This document shows, piece after piece, positions 46,318-54,823 of a stretch of 64,000 nucleotides of DNA. The DNA comes from Saprospirales bacterium. Lineage in GTDB: Bacteria; Bacteroidota; Bacteroidia; Chitinophagales; Saprospiraceae. Position 1 is the stretch's first letter. Every line of letters starts with the position of its first letter. The translations under genes and the position numbers were made by a program. The stretch is from contig JADJYG010000012.1 of assembly GCA_016719895.1 (NCBI GenBank), forward strand, positions 124,001 to 188,000. Reading direction: 5' to 3'. The notes under the pieces were generated by a model. It was not told the origin of the DNA and searched no databases. It saw nothing but the letters and a program-made list of their open reading frames with translations.

Positions 46318-47460
46318 TCACCACATTCCCAACCACTGCATGCCGCCATTTGGCAACACATTGTTGTTAAAATCAAAAAACGTCGCATGTTCCTGATGCG
46401 AGCCCTGCCCCCATGGCGTCCGGCACATCGATGACACCCAGGCCGGTTCCCAGTAAAGCACTCCTGCCCCCCCCTGTTTTTTTACCTCGCGCGTCAGGTC
46501 GTTCAGCCATTTGCGTTGGTTTTCCGGGCTCGCCGGCGCATAATCCGGGTGCACTTCTCCGATAATATTATTGGCGTTGTCATTCGACGCTGTCGTCCAG
46601 ATATAACCGGTTTCAAAAATCATAACCGCTTTACCAGGATAGGTTTGCCGCAAATGCGCAATAACTTGGCCTGCCCCGGCAATCGTTACCGGTTTATGCC
46701 AGGCCCAATAATAAGACAGCCCAATCAAGTCGAAGTCCTGAACGCCATTGGCCCAAAAAGTAGCGAAAAAGCTTTGGGCCGCTGCCGGATCGGCAATGTG
46801 CAACGCTACCTTTATTTTTTTACCGGTATGCCGTTCCACTTCCCGGACTGCATTGATGCCGGAATTGAAAAGCGGAGCGTTCCGGCTCCATTTGATCGGG
46901 GCGTAGGTGGCATTTGCCTGTGGCGAAAGCAGTATGGCCCGGTTGGTTTCATTACCTATTTGCACCATCTCCGGAAGCAAGCCCTCCGTATGCAAACGCA
47001 TAAGGGTTTGATAAACATAATTATACACAGAATCCTGGAGTGCCGGCAGATCATCAACTACCGGCAGCCAGGCTGCTGGCGCCAGCTGACGCTGCGGGTC
47101 GGCCCAGGTATCCGATAAATGGAAATCCAGCAGGACCGCCATGTTTGCCGCCCGCGCACGCAGCATACTGCGGCGCACATCGGCGAAATCAGAATACCTT
47201 TTTCCCTGATTCAGGGTATCGTACCAGGATGGGCTGTGCCACAACCGGAGGCGCACCATCGAACAACCGTTATCGGCAAAAATCTGATACGGGTCCTTTG
47301 TCTGGCCATTTTCTTTGTACGCCACGCCACAATCCTCCATTTCATTGACGTAGGAAAGGTCTGCTCCTACATAAAATTCGGGTTTCACATCCATGGCGTC
47401 GCGGTTGCAGGCGCTAAACAGCAAAGAAAACAGCGGCAATAAACGCAAAATAAGCGGCAT
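46318..47460 (-). CDS. GH53 arabinogalactan endo-beta-1,4-galactanase lipoprotein
   Basis: 380 residues. A lipoprotein signal ends at LFSAC (Cys18). The GH53 TIM barrel shows YVGADLSYVNEMEDCG (about 30-44), VRLRLWHSPS, VLLDFHLSDTWADPQ, the acid/base Glu171 in QIGNETNRA and the nucleophile Glu283 in VMIFETGYIWT. The enzyme cuts beta-1,4-galactan side chains of pectin-type arabinogalactans. As a lipoprotein with polar residues after the Cys it probably faces the cell surface or periplasm. There is no SusC/SusD pair in the window, so it is a lone glycosidase convergent with an HTCS-like regulator (6 nt between stop codons). A good TTG-N17-TAAATTTG promoter precedes it. Confidence 0.93.
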   Translation of the reverse strand: MPLILRLLPLFSLLFSACNRDAMDVKPEFYVGADLSYVNEMEDCGVAYKENGQTKDPYQIFADNGCSMVRLRLWHSPSWYDTLNQGKRYSDFADVRRSMLRARAANMAVLLDFHLSDTWADPQRQLAPAAWLPVVDDLPALQDSVYNYVYQTLMRLHTEGLLPEMVQIGNETNRAILLSPQANATYAPIKWSRNAPLFNSGINAVREVERHTGKKIKVALHIADPAAAQSFFATFWANGVQDFDLIGLSYYWAWHKPVTIAGAGQVIAHLRQTYPGKAVMIFETGYIWTTASNDNANNIIGEVHPDYAPASPENQRKWLNDLTREVKKQGGAGVLYWEPAWVSSMCRTPWGQGSHQEHATFFDFNNNVLPNGGMQWLGMW

Positions 47461-47482
47461 AGGCGAAGGATTTGGTACCGCA

Positions 47483-47510
47483 CAAATTTATCAACATTGT
47501 CCGGCATCAA
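47483..47510 (-). promoter_or_regulatory. promoter (TTG-N17-TAAATTTG) for GH53 gene
   Basis: On the minus strand TTG (47510-47508) is followed after 17 nt by TAAATTTG (47490-47483), a full match to the Bacteroidota -33/-7 pattern. The start codon at 47460 lies 22 nt further. Confidence 0.6.
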
Positions 47511-47595
47511 GTTGTAAAATTTTTGATCCAAGTTGTTCAAACCGAAGCCCTCGAACGCACCCAAGCCATTGCCGGAACAGGTTGGCCGGCAAGTA

Positions 47596-47653
47596 TTGCC
47601 AAAATTTTATGAAGAGCGACTACCTTTGCGGAGCTTAGAACCTGTTTAGGTTC
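47596..47653 (+). promoter_or_regulatory. promoter (TTG-N22-TACCTTTG) and leader hairpin for LTA-synthase-like gene
   Basis: TTG at 47596-47598 and TACCTTTG at 47621-47628 are 22 nt apart, within the Bacteroidota range. A 6-bp inverted repeat (47638-47643 with 47648-47653) would form a small hairpin at the very 5' end of the message; its role is unknown. Confidence 0.5.
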
Positions 47654-47736
47654 CATGCGCCAACTTTTAAACTACTACAGATTCGTTGAATACCACCATT
47701 GTGCTGCAAGTAAACAACCTTGCCAGAAACGCCCGT

Positions 47737-49581
47737 ATGGGATGGGCATTTTTTCTGCGCCTGCTCTTGTTTTGGCTGTTGTTTTTTGCAGTGTTCCGGC
47801 TATTTTTTATCCTGTGGCTCCGGTCGGAGTGGGCGGCCGAACATCCCTGGCCAGCCCTTTGGAAAGCCCTTCCGCTCGATTTGAGTATGGCAGGTTATCT
47901 GCTGGCCGTTCCGGTTCTTTTTTGGTTTGCCGGTTTGGCGCTGGGGAATAAGGGAAGGCCGGGGGGCGTTCGCCTGATCAATGGTTTTACAATACTTGTT
48001 TTTGCCTTTTTGGTATTTGTATTCGGCTCCAACGTGTTTATTTACCAGGAATGGCATACGCCGTTGAACAGCCGGGCGCTGGAGTATTTCAAAACGCCGG
48101 CAGCTATGCTCGATTCCATGTCGGCGCCTTTCAAACTGTTCAGCCTGGCAGCCTACAGTGGCCTGATGTGGCTTTGGTGGCGCGTTTATCGCCGCATGGT
48201 GGGAGATTCCATTTATCCGGAAGAAATTTCCCGCTGGCAGTCGGCCTGGTTGCCGGTACAAATGGGTATCTTGTTCTTATTCATTCGGGGCGGTATAGGC
48301 GTCATGCCGGTAAATGAAAGTGCGGTGTATTACTCTCCGCATCTGTTCAATAATCATGCGGCTACCAACACAGCCTGGCACCTGATTCACAGTATGATAG
48401 AAACCCGGCAAACGCAGAACCCATACCGGTTCATGCCAGACGCCCTGGCCCGGGAAAGGACGAAACAGTTTTTAAAAAATAAAACGCGCGATACTCCCCC
48501 GCATAATTGGCTCAAAACTTCCAGCCTGCGGCCGAACCTGGTGTTTATCCTTATGGAAAGCATGACGGCGCAGGTAGTGGAAGAATTAGGCGGCGAAAAA
48601 GGCGTTTGCCCCAATTTGAGCCGGCTTGCACAGGAGGGAATCTTGTTCGAGCGGTGTTACAGCAGCGGATACCGGACGGATCAGGGGCTGGTGTCCATAC
48701 TCGGCGGATATCCAGCCCAACCGAACCAATCGATCGTATTGTTGCAGGATAAAGCGGCAAAGCTCCCATCCGTGCCGAAAGTATTGAAAAATGCCGGCTA
48801 TCAGACCGCCTTCTTTTACGGTGGCGAGCTGACTTTTGCCAACATCGGCGTATGGCTCCGCCATCAACAATTTGATCATATTTTTTCAGAAAAAGACTTT
48901 GCGGGCGCGGAAATAACGCAGCGTTGGGGCGCCGACGATGACCTGGTATTCAAAAAAGCGCTGCACACGCTGCGGCAAATGCCCCAGCCGTTTTTCAGCA
49001 GTATTCTGACGCTGAGCCTGCACCCCCCTTTCGATGTACCGTTTGAAAGTCGATGGTCCGGGCCGAGCGAACCGGAAATGTTTCTGAACAGCGCTGCCTT
49101 TGCCGATTATGCCATCGGCGAGTTCTTTAAAGCGGCCAGCCGGGAACCCTGGTATACCAACACCCTTTTCGTACTGGTTGCCGACCATGGCCATTCCGGC
49201 CCAAACCAGGAACGCATGGACGCCCCCCGCGCCCGGCAGATACCGATCCTGCTAACCGGACCCTTGATTGAACCCGGTTGGCGCAGCAAGCGCATCGGAA
49301 CCATTGGTAATCACCACGATATTCCTGCAACAATCCTGGAGGAACTCGGCCTCCCATCGCACGATTTTACGTGGAGCAAAGACCTGATGCTGACCGGTTG
49401 TACGCCTTTTGCCTACTATACCAATGAAAACGGCCTCGGATGGATAGACCCGGACGGCGCCGGATTCTACCAGTTTCAACAAAAAAGCTGGAAGGTTTTC
49501 TCCGGAAGCCTGGATACCGCTGCCTGTACCAACGCGCAGGCCTACCTGCAAGCCCTGTACAACGAATTCCTGGCCATGTAA
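47737..49581 (+). CDS. LTA-synthase/phosphoethanolamine-transferase-like membrane sulfatase-fold enzyme
   Basis: 614 residues from the ATG at 47737, which places the first membrane helix right after the start; a TTG at 47686 would add 17 residues. Five N-terminal membrane helices are followed by a periplasmic alkaline-phosphatase/sulfatase-fold domain. The motifs are VFILMESMTAQV with the nucleophile Thr (residue 277 of this product), SSGYRTDQGLVSILGGYP, FYGGELTFAN and the metal-binding VADHGHSGP. In Gram-positives the family polymerises glycerol-phosphate; in Gram-negatives relatives transfer phosphoglycerol or phosphoethanolamine to lipids or glycans. Here the substrate is unknown. It is monocistronic and ends at a hairpin-rich repeat element. 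Confidence 0.85.
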   Translation: MGWAFFLRLLLFWLLFFAVFRLFFILWLRSEWAAEHPWPALWKALPLDLSMAGYLLAVPVLFWFAGLALGNKGRPGGVRLINGFTILVFAFLVFVFGSNVFIYQEWHTPLNSRALEYFKTPAAMLDSMSAPFKLFSLAAYSGLMWLWWRVYRRMVGDSIYPEEISRWQSAWLPVQMGILFLFIRGGIGVMPVNESAVYYSPHLFNNHAATNTAWHLIHSMIETRQTQNPYRFMPDALARERTKQFLKNKTRDTPPHNWLKTSSLRPNLVFILMESMTAQVVEELGGEKGVCPNLSRLAQEGILFERCYSSGYRTDQGLVSILGGYPAQPNQSIVLLQDKAAKLPSVPKVLKNAGYQTAFFYGGELTFANIGVWLRHQQFDHIFSEKDFAGAEITQRWGADDDLVFKKALHTLRQMPQPFFSSILTLSLHPPFDVPFESRWSGPSEPEMFLNSAAFADYAIGEFFKAASREPWYTNTLFVLVADHGHSGPNQERMDAPRARQIPILLTGPLIEPGWRSKRIGTIGNHHDIPATILEELGLPSHDFTWSKDLMLTGCTPFAYYTNENGLGWIDPDGAGFYQFQQKSWKVFSGSLDTAACTNAQAYLQALYNEFLAM

Positions 49582-49583
49582 AA

Positions 49584-49769
49584 CAGGGGTTTTCAGACGG
49601 TTTCTTGGAAAGCGTCTGAAAACCCCTGGCGAGGCGGAAAGGCGTAGATTTTGGCGCTAAGCAAGGCTCATTTTTGAGGGAATAGCCTTGTCCTATTGCC
49701 GAAAAAATAGCCGAAGCATAGCGGCAAAAGATGCGTCTTGCCGACCGCCAGGGGTTTTCAGACGCTTTC
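49584..49769. repeat. structured inverted-repeat element between two convergent genes
   Basis: The motif CAGGGGTTTTCAGACG occurs three times: 49584-49599 (direct), 49613-49628 (inverted) and 49749-49764 (direct). The first two form a 16-bp terminator-like hairpin. The second and third extend to a perfect 24-bp inverted repeat (49608-49631 with 49746-49769) framing 114 nt. Inside are further hairpins (49662-49668 with 49684-49690; 49696-49701 with 49722-49727). The right end abuts the aminotransferase stop codon. The layout suits a MITE/REP-like element or an elaborate bidirectional terminator; no transposase is present. Confidence 0.75.
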
Positions 49770-50975
49770 TTAGCGCAACCGCCCCAGCACATCCTTCAGG
49801 CGGCGGATGGCTTCGCGCAACTGCTCTTCCGAAGCGGCATAGCTCAGGCGGAAACAATTTGGATCCCCGAACGCTGCCCCGGATACGAGCCCTACATGAG
49901 CATTGGTCATGACAAAATCGCAGAAATCGTCGGCATTATGGATGATGACATGCCCGTCGGATTTGCCAAAAAATGCGCTGATATCGGGGAAAACGTAAAA
50001 TGCGCCATCCGGATGGTTGGAGTGAATGCCCGGGATTTCTTCCAGCATAGACAGTACAATGTCGCGGCGCTCGCGAAACGCTTCGCGCATCGCTACGGTA
50101 GGTCCCAGGTCGCTCATTAAGGCCACAGCGCCGGCTTTTTGGCCAAAAGAGGATGCGCCGCTGGTCACCTGCCCCTGAATTTTGGCGCAGGCATCGGCGA
50201 TAAACTTCGGCGCCCCCATATAACCCAGCCGCCAACCAGTCATGGCGAATCCTTTGGCAAAACCGTTGACGGTTATCGTCCGGTCTTTCACCGGAGGGAA
50301 ACTTCCAATGCTTACGTGTTCGTGGGTAAAATTGATATATTCGTAAATTTCGTCACTCACTACGTATACATGGTCATGGCGGGCAAGCACCTTGGCATAC
50401 GCCTGGAGTTCGTCCCGGTCAAACACCGTACCGGTCGGGTTGCAGGGCGAGGAAAACAACACGAATTTGGTACGGCCAGTGATCGCCTGGTCCAATTGTT
50501 GCGGTGTGGGCTTAAACTCCCGGTCCACACCGGCATACACCGGAACCGGAATACCGCCCGAGAGTTTGATGATTTCCCAATACGATACCCAATAAGGCGC
50601 AAACACAACCACTTCATCGCCTGGGTCGAGCAAGGACTGGCACAGGTTGTATATCGTTTGTTTGGCGCCATTGCTGACGACGATTTGTTCAGGCTTGTAT
50701 TCCAGGCCGTTATCGCGTTTGAATTTTTCACTGATCGCCTTGGTCAATTCCGGCAGGCCGGCTACCGGCGTATACTTGGTATAGCCGTCATGGAGCGCCT
50801 GAAATGCGGCGTTTTTAATATGCCCGGGAGTGTCGAAATCGGGTTCGCCTAGACTAAGGCTGATCACGTCGTGTCCCAAGGCGCGCAGCTCGCGCGCCAT
50901 CCGGGCCATTTTCAAGGTTTCGGATTCAGACAGGTGCAGCACGCGCTGGGAAAGAGCGGTATGGGTTGTTGTCAT
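49770..50975 (-). CDS. class I pyridoxal-phosphate aminotransferase (aspartate aminotransferase-like)
   Basis: 401 residues, normal for the AAT-I gamma (thermophile/Rhizobium-type aspartate aminotransferase) group. Signatures are DVISLSLGEPDFDTP near the N-terminus, VSNGAKQTIYN, SPCNPTGTVF, YVVSDEIYEYINF with the PLP-ring Asp, TVNGFAKGFAMTGWRLGY with the Schiff-base Lys, and FRLSYAASEEQL with the carboxylate-binding Arg. The enzyme moves amino groups between aspartate (and often other amino acids or prephenate) and 2-oxoglutarate. It is transcribed alone from a TACCTTTG box about 45 nt upstream. Exact substrate range cannot be read from the sequence, so no symbol is given. Confidence 0.93.
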   Translation of the reverse strand: MTTTHTALSQRVLHLSESETLKMARMARELRALGHDVISLSLGEPDFDTPGHIKNAAFQALHDGYTKYTPVAGLPELTKAISEKFKRDNGLEYKPEQIVVSNGAKQTIYNLCQSLLDPGDEVVVFAPYWVSYWEIIKLSGGIPVPVYAGVDREFKPTPQQLDQAITGRTKFVLFSSPCNPTGTVFDRDELQAYAKVLARHDHVYVVSDEIYEYINFTHEHVSIGSFPPVKDRTITVNGFAKGFAMTGWRLGYMGAPKFIADACAKIQGQVTSGASSFGQKAGAVALMSDLGPTVAMREAFRERRDIVLSMLEEIPGIHSNHPDGAFYVFPDISAFFGKSDGHVIIHNADDFCDFVMTNAHVGLVSGAAFGDPNCFRLSYAASEEQLREAIRRLKDVLGRLR

Positions 50976-51019
50976 GGAATAGAGCGGTTGCGGGTATCAG
51001 AATGGACGGATGGACAGGA

Positions 51020-51027
51020 CAAAGGTA
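51020..51027 (-). promoter_or_regulatory. -7 box (TACCTTTG) for the aminotransferase gene
   Basis: Exact TAnnTTTG match on the minus strand, 44 nt before the ATG at 50975. A TTG lies 13 nt further upstream, shorter than the usual 17-23 nt spacing. Confidence 0.45.
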
Positions 51028-51069
51028 TAAAATTGGCAGACAAGGACCGGTCTGAAAATCGGAGCCAGC

Positions 51070-52473
51070 CTAATTCGCCAGCACCCCATCCCTGTTGAGC
51101 GGCAAGGCAAGTACCCGCTTACCGATGCTCCGGCCCAGGCGTAATCCTTCTTCACAATCCATTCTAAAATGCACACCCAGGGCCACCCGTGAAAATGCAT
51201 TTTCGTTGGCCATCTCGGCAAACGAATTGTACGTGCGGGGTTCTCCGTGAAATTCCTTCCGGTTTTGATGCGTCCGGTCGGTGAATTTCAAGACATCACC
51301 CAAGGTTGCGGCCAAAATTTCAGCTGCTACCGCGCCCGCTGCCGAATGGCCGCTTGGATAACCCGGGAAAGATGGATTTTCGTGCAGGGGGCGCCAACCC
51401 GGTTGAATGAACTGGCGGATATACTGCTCGGGCCGGATCAGGTTATACTGGTATTTTTTGTTCCAGCATATGGTCAGCGCGTCGGAAAGCCCTAATCCCA
51501 GCCGCAGGTAGGCGCCCAGTAATTCCGGTAAAAATGGCTGTTTTAATTGGAATAATTGGTTGGCAATCGCAATCCACCGCCCGGCCGGCGAAACGGTCAG
51601 CCCCGGGATATCGTCGCTCCAAAACTCGGCGATCCACTTGTTTTCCCTGGATAGTGGCCGGGAGATCGTAAATACCTCCATTGCCTCGGTATAAAAGGCC
51701 GATCCAGGGCGTTCGTCATACGGTGTAGGCGGGCGAACGGCAATATCTGCCGGCGATACGACAAACGTCCGGACTTTTCCCCAATGCGGCAACAATGCCG
51801 GCATGGGGTGTTGGCCGCCGGGTTGCCACAAACCGGGACCGGAAGGTGACGTGTAATGGCGGTCGTAATTAAATAAATAGCCGTCATGGCCTAAACTATC
51901 GGTTCTCGACCAATGCCATACCCGGTAAGCTACCGATTTGCCAAACGCCGAGGATTGACGGCAAACGGACTCATGTGCCCGTTCTGCCAGGCGTTTATTC
52001 CATTCGGCTTCCAGCAGAAAAATCCGTTCCTGCAAATGTGGCGGGGCCGTAGGAAAAAATTGCCGTACGATTTCTGCGTATGCGGCATTCAGACTGGCCG
52101 GAAGATAAAAATTACCGTTAGCAGACAGCCCGGAGCGATCAGGGCAAACGTAGCCCGGAAAATAGCCAGATACCTGCAAATAGCCCTGCAGCGCAGGCAA
52201 GGCTGCTTCGTATGCCGTTATTCCTACGTAGGCAAACATCCGGCCGCTTACCGGCGGCCGGTATCCCGGCGTGTTTTGCTCCAGGTCGAGTAATAAGCTG
52301 TACCAGTTAAAAACGACCTCCTTAGCCTCCCGAAATTCCATCGACTCTGAAACGGTATCCGGGTGGCAACCCAGTCCGAACCCAATGCCCGCAAGAGCGA
52401 GAACGGCAATCATACCCAGCCGTCGTTTAACAAATGAAACCGGGACTGCTGCAAACCAGAGCATTTTGTTCAT
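51070..52473 (-). CDS. vanadium-haloperoxidase/PAP2-superfamily lipoprotein (copy A)
   Basis: 467 residues with a lipoprotein-like signal (hydrophobic 19-35, FGLGC at Cys36). The VHPO/acid-phosphatase signature is complete: Lys340-x6-Arg347-Pro (KYQYNLIRP), PSGHS (Ser374-His376) and SRVALGVH (Arg429, His435), with FPGYPSGH close to haloperoxidases. In this superfamily the same pocket binds vanadate (haloperoxidase) or a phosphate ester (phosphatase); sequence alone does not choose. Export as a lipoprotein indicates action outside the cytoplasm. It lies 27 nt after the histidine kinase gene in the same direction, making a regulator-kinase-enzyme operon. It shares WGKVRTF, FWSDDI and RWIAIA with copy B at 54824, so the two are paralogs. 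Confidence 0.88.
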   Translation of the reverse strand: MNKMLWFAAVPVSFVKRRLGMIAVLALAGIGFGLGCHPDTVSESMEFREAKEVVFNWYSLLLDLEQNTPGYRPPVSGRMFAYVGITAYEAALPALQGYLQVSGYFPGYVCPDRSGLSANGNFYLPASLNAAYAEIVRQFFPTAPPHLQERIFLLEAEWNKRLAERAHESVCRQSSAFGKSVAYRVWHWSRTDSLGHDGYLFNYDRHYTSPSGPGLWQPGGQHPMPALLPHWGKVRTFVVSPADIAVRPPTPYDERPGSAFYTEAMEVFTISRPLSRENKWIAEFWSDDIPGLTVSPAGRWIAIANQLFQLKQPFLPELLGAYLRLGLGLSDALTICWNKKYQYNLIRPEQYIRQFIQPGWRPLHENPSFPGYPSGHSAAGAVAAEILAATLGDVLKFTDRTHQNRKEFHGEPRTYNSFAEMANENAFSRVALGVHFRMDCEEGLRLGRSIGKRVLALPLNRDGVLAN

Positions 52474-52500
52474 TTGTGCAGAGGGAAGAAGGGTGAGCGG

Positions 52501-53868
52501 TTAAGTGGACAAAGCAGGAAAATCGAGCCTGAAGGTAGTACCCTGACCTTGTATGGACGCCACTTCAAGGGCTACATGGTGCAGACGCATGACGCTTTCC
52601 ACCAGCGAAAGCCCGACGCCGGAACCGCACACGTGTATATTTTGCGCACTTCGGTAAAATGGCTGAAAAATTAACTGCAAATCTTTGGACGGAATGCCGG
52701 GGCCATGATCCGCTATTTCAACCCGGTGTTTTCCGTTTGTATGAAAGAAAATCCGGACTTCTACCCGTTTGTCGGGCGAAAACTTGCAGCCATTGTCCAT
52801 CAGGTTAAGAAAAGCCGACCGCAGGAGGGGTTCATTGCCCTGCACGCACAGTTGTTCTTCTTCCTCCGGGACGCCTTCAATGTCGAAGGCGATGTGATAG
52901 TCCGGGTGCAGGCGCAACAAAGCTGCCTGCGTTTGTAACATGATCTCATCCAGCCGGACGCGTTCAAACGCGATATTAGCGCCTTCAGAATGTACCCGTG
53001 CCAGTTGCAGGAGCTTTTCCGCCACCTCGTTCAGGTTGCGGGTGTCTTCCAGCACCGATTGCAACGTAGCCGTATATTCGGCCGGCGTACGTTTTTTGTG
53101 CAAGGCTACTTCCAGCTGGGAAATGATGACGGACAATGGGTTTTTCAGCTCATGCGATACATTGGATATAAAATTTTTCTGCATCCGGAAAGCAAACTGA
53201 ATCCGGTCAAGCAAGCGGTTGAATGTAATGACGAGCCTCGATAGCTCGTCGTGGTTGTTCGACGCATTCAGCCGGGCGCCTAAATCAGTAGGCAGTATGC
53301 CCTCCACCTGATTGACAATGCGCGATACCGGCGCCATAGCCTGGCCTGCATATATCCAGCCTCCGGCCGCCACAATTCCAACGCCCAGAAAAAAAGTAAA
53401 AATCAAAATATTGCGCAAATTAGCCAGGTCTTCGGAATTGAATACCGACTCCGCGATGACAAAATACTCCTGCCCACGTTTGCTTAGATGCCGGATACCC
53501 AGTGCGTACAGTTCCTTTTGCTGGAACCGCAGCTCCGGAGTGGACTTCATTTGCTTGAAGATATATGGTGGGACTTCTTCTGCCTCGTGATTAAAGGCAA
53601 ATACCCGTTGCAGTTTCGAATTGTAAATGAAGATATTTTCCCGGAAAGGCAAGGCGCCGGGCGCCAGCGGCTCCCGGGCAAGTGGCTCCAACTCTTCTTC
53701 TTCGTGCAGGATCATCTCCACTGTCATCAAGGCTTTGGACCGCAGGCCGCTGTAAAACTCGTCCTCCGTGATTTGCCGGAACTTGGTATAAATAAATAAC
53801 AGCGACAACGCAAGGATGCCCGCCACAATCGTAATGAATTGTACTGTCAGTTTGGTGCGTATCTGCAT
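52501..53868 (-). CDS. HAMP-containing sensor histidine kinase
   Basis: 455 residues. Membrane helix 1 (about 8-28), a periplasmic sensor of about 125 residues rich in Glu (HEEEELEPLAREPLAP), membrane helix 2 (about 153-175), a HAMP region, then HisKA with the phosphorylated His239 in FISNVSHELKNPL and a HATPase with N box LMDNGCKFSPD, G1 DHGPGIP and G2 GSGVGLSL. It is a complete transmembrane kinase of the CusS/OmpR-partner type. The cognate regulator gene ends 6 nt upstream and the haloperoxidase-like gene A starts 27 nt downstream, so the three form one operon. The signal is unknown; the acidic sensor could bind cations (speculative). Confidence 0.94.
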   Translation of the reverse strand: MQIRTKLTVQFITIVAGILALSLLFIYTKFRQITEDEFYSGLRSKALMTVEMILHEEEELEPLAREPLAPGALPFRENIFIYNSKLQRVFAFNHEAEEVPPYIFKQMKSTPELRFQQKELYALGIRHLSKRGQEYFVIAESVFNSEDLANLRNILIFTFFLGVGIVAAGGWIYAGQAMAPVSRIVNQVEGILPTDLGARLNASNNHDELSRLVITFNRLLDRIQFAFRMQKNFISNVSHELKNPLSVIISQLEVALHKKRTPAEYTATLQSVLEDTRNLNEVAEKLLQLARVHSEGANIAFERVRLDEIMLQTQAALLRLHPDYHIAFDIEGVPEEEEQLCVQGNEPLLRSAFLNLMDNGCKFSPDKRVEVRIFFHTNGKHRVEIADHGPGIPSKDLQLIFQPFYRSAQNIHVCGSGVGLSLVESVMRLHHVALEVASIQGQGTTFRLDFPALST

Positions 53869-53874
53869 AGTGCC

Positions 53875-54555
53875 TCAGTTTTCCTCCCGCAGGATATAGC
53901 CGTTTTTAAACTGGGTGTGAATTAACTTGCCGGGAAAGTCCTTATCCACTTTTTTGCGCAGGAAATTGACATACACCTCTATCACGTTCGTACCGGTATC
54001 GAAATTGAGATTCCACACCTTCTCCGCAATTTCCGTCTTGGAAATAACACGGCCCGGATTGCGCAAAAAGTACTCCATGAGCGCAAATTCCCGGGGTGTA
54101 AGTTGGATTTTTTGGCCGCTGCGGTAAAACTCCCTGGTGCGCAAATCCATGGAAATATCGGAAAAATGCAATTCCGGCACGGGTTGATAGCTCTCCACCG
54201 GGCGCCGGGCTAGGGCTTTGATCCGGACCAACAGTTCGCGAAATTCAAATGGCTTGGTCAGATAATCGTCGGCGCCGGCGTCAAATCCGGCAATTTTATC
54301 GTCCATCTGACCCAAAGCAGTGATGAGCAGCACCGGTGTGTGGTTGCCGTCATGCCGGATTTGCCGCAACAATTCGATGCCGTTGATTCCCGGTAAGATC
54401 ACATCGGATATAATGACCGCGTAATCGTTGGACTGGGAGAGCCGCTTGCCCAACTGCCCGTCGTAGGCAAAATCCACTTCGATCTGGTGTTCTTCGAGTC
54501 CTTTTTTCAAGGAACGCACCATTTTGGGCTCGTCTTCGATGAGCAGAACTTTCAT
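53875..54555 (-). CDS. OmpR/PhoB-family response regulator
   Basis: 226 residues from the ATG at 54555, where MKVLLIEDEPKMV begins; the frame upstream adds 12 residues without homology. The receiver has the acidic pair (IEDEP), phospho-acceptor Asp51 (VIISDVILPG), Thr (LLITAL) and Lys (YLTKPF). The C-terminal winged helix (about 130-226) includes LTPREFALMEYFLRNPGRV and NVIEVYVNFLRKKVDKDF. It is first in the operon with the kinase 6 nt downstream. Members bind direct repeats spaced about 11 bp; four such TTAAG-like repeats lie in the shared upstream region at 54708-54746, suggesting it controls the divergent haloperoxidase-like gene and perhaps itself. Confidence 0.95.
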   Translation of the reverse strand: MKVLLIEDEPKMVRSLKKGLEEHQIEVDFAYDGQLGKRLSQSNDYAVIISDVILPGINGIELLRQIRHDGNHTPVLLITALGQMDDKIAGFDAGADDYLTKPFEFRELLVRIKALARRPVESYQPVPELHFSDISMDLRTREFYRSGQKIQLTPREFALMEYFLRNPGRVISKTEIAEKVWNLNFDTGTNVIEVYVNFLRKKVDKDFPGKLIHTQFKNGYILREEN

Positions 54556-54707
54556 TGCCGGCAATTTTAATCTAACGGGATACAGGAGCAAATTTCAAGC
54601 CGAAACAGCCGCTGTTGTCATTTTAAGTAAAAACAACGGCTACAATCCTGTTTTGCATCATGCAGAATAGATACTTTTGCAACAAAAGCAACCTGTGGAT
54701 CCGTTTT

Positions 54708-54746
54708 TTAAGCACTTTTTAAGGTGTATTTTAAGCGGTCTTAAAC
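54708..54746 (+). promoter_or_regulatory. four ~11-bp direct repeats, likely response-regulator operator
   Basis: TTAAGC (54708), TTAAGG (54719), TTAAGC (54731) and TTAAAC (54741) are spaced 11, 12 and 10 bp, one helical turn, each preceded by T-rich sequence. This is the usual shape of OmpR/PhoB-type binding sites. The last copy occupies the place of a missing -33 box for the promoter at 54767. A single further TTAAGT lies at 54623, nearer the regulator gene. Confidence 0.6.
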
Positions 54747-54766
54747 ATTTCGGACAAAAATGGCTT

Positions 54767-54798
54767 TAAATTTGATGCACTAAAACCCAATAGTGCAT
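54767..54798 (+). promoter_or_regulatory. -7 box (TAAATTTG) with 8-8-8 inverted repeat for haloperoxidase copy B
   Basis: TAAATTTG at 54767-54774 fits TAnnTTTG exactly. It is followed at once by ATGCACTA (54775-54782), an 8-nt spacer and TAGTGCAT (54791-54798), a perfect inverted repeat overlapping the expected transcription start. The repeat may be an operator or a leader hairpin. A second -7 candidate, TACTTTTG, is at 54672-54679 with TTTG 16 nt upstream. Confidence 0.55.
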
Positions 54799-54823
54799 TT
54801 TATCAAACCAATTCTAATTTCTT

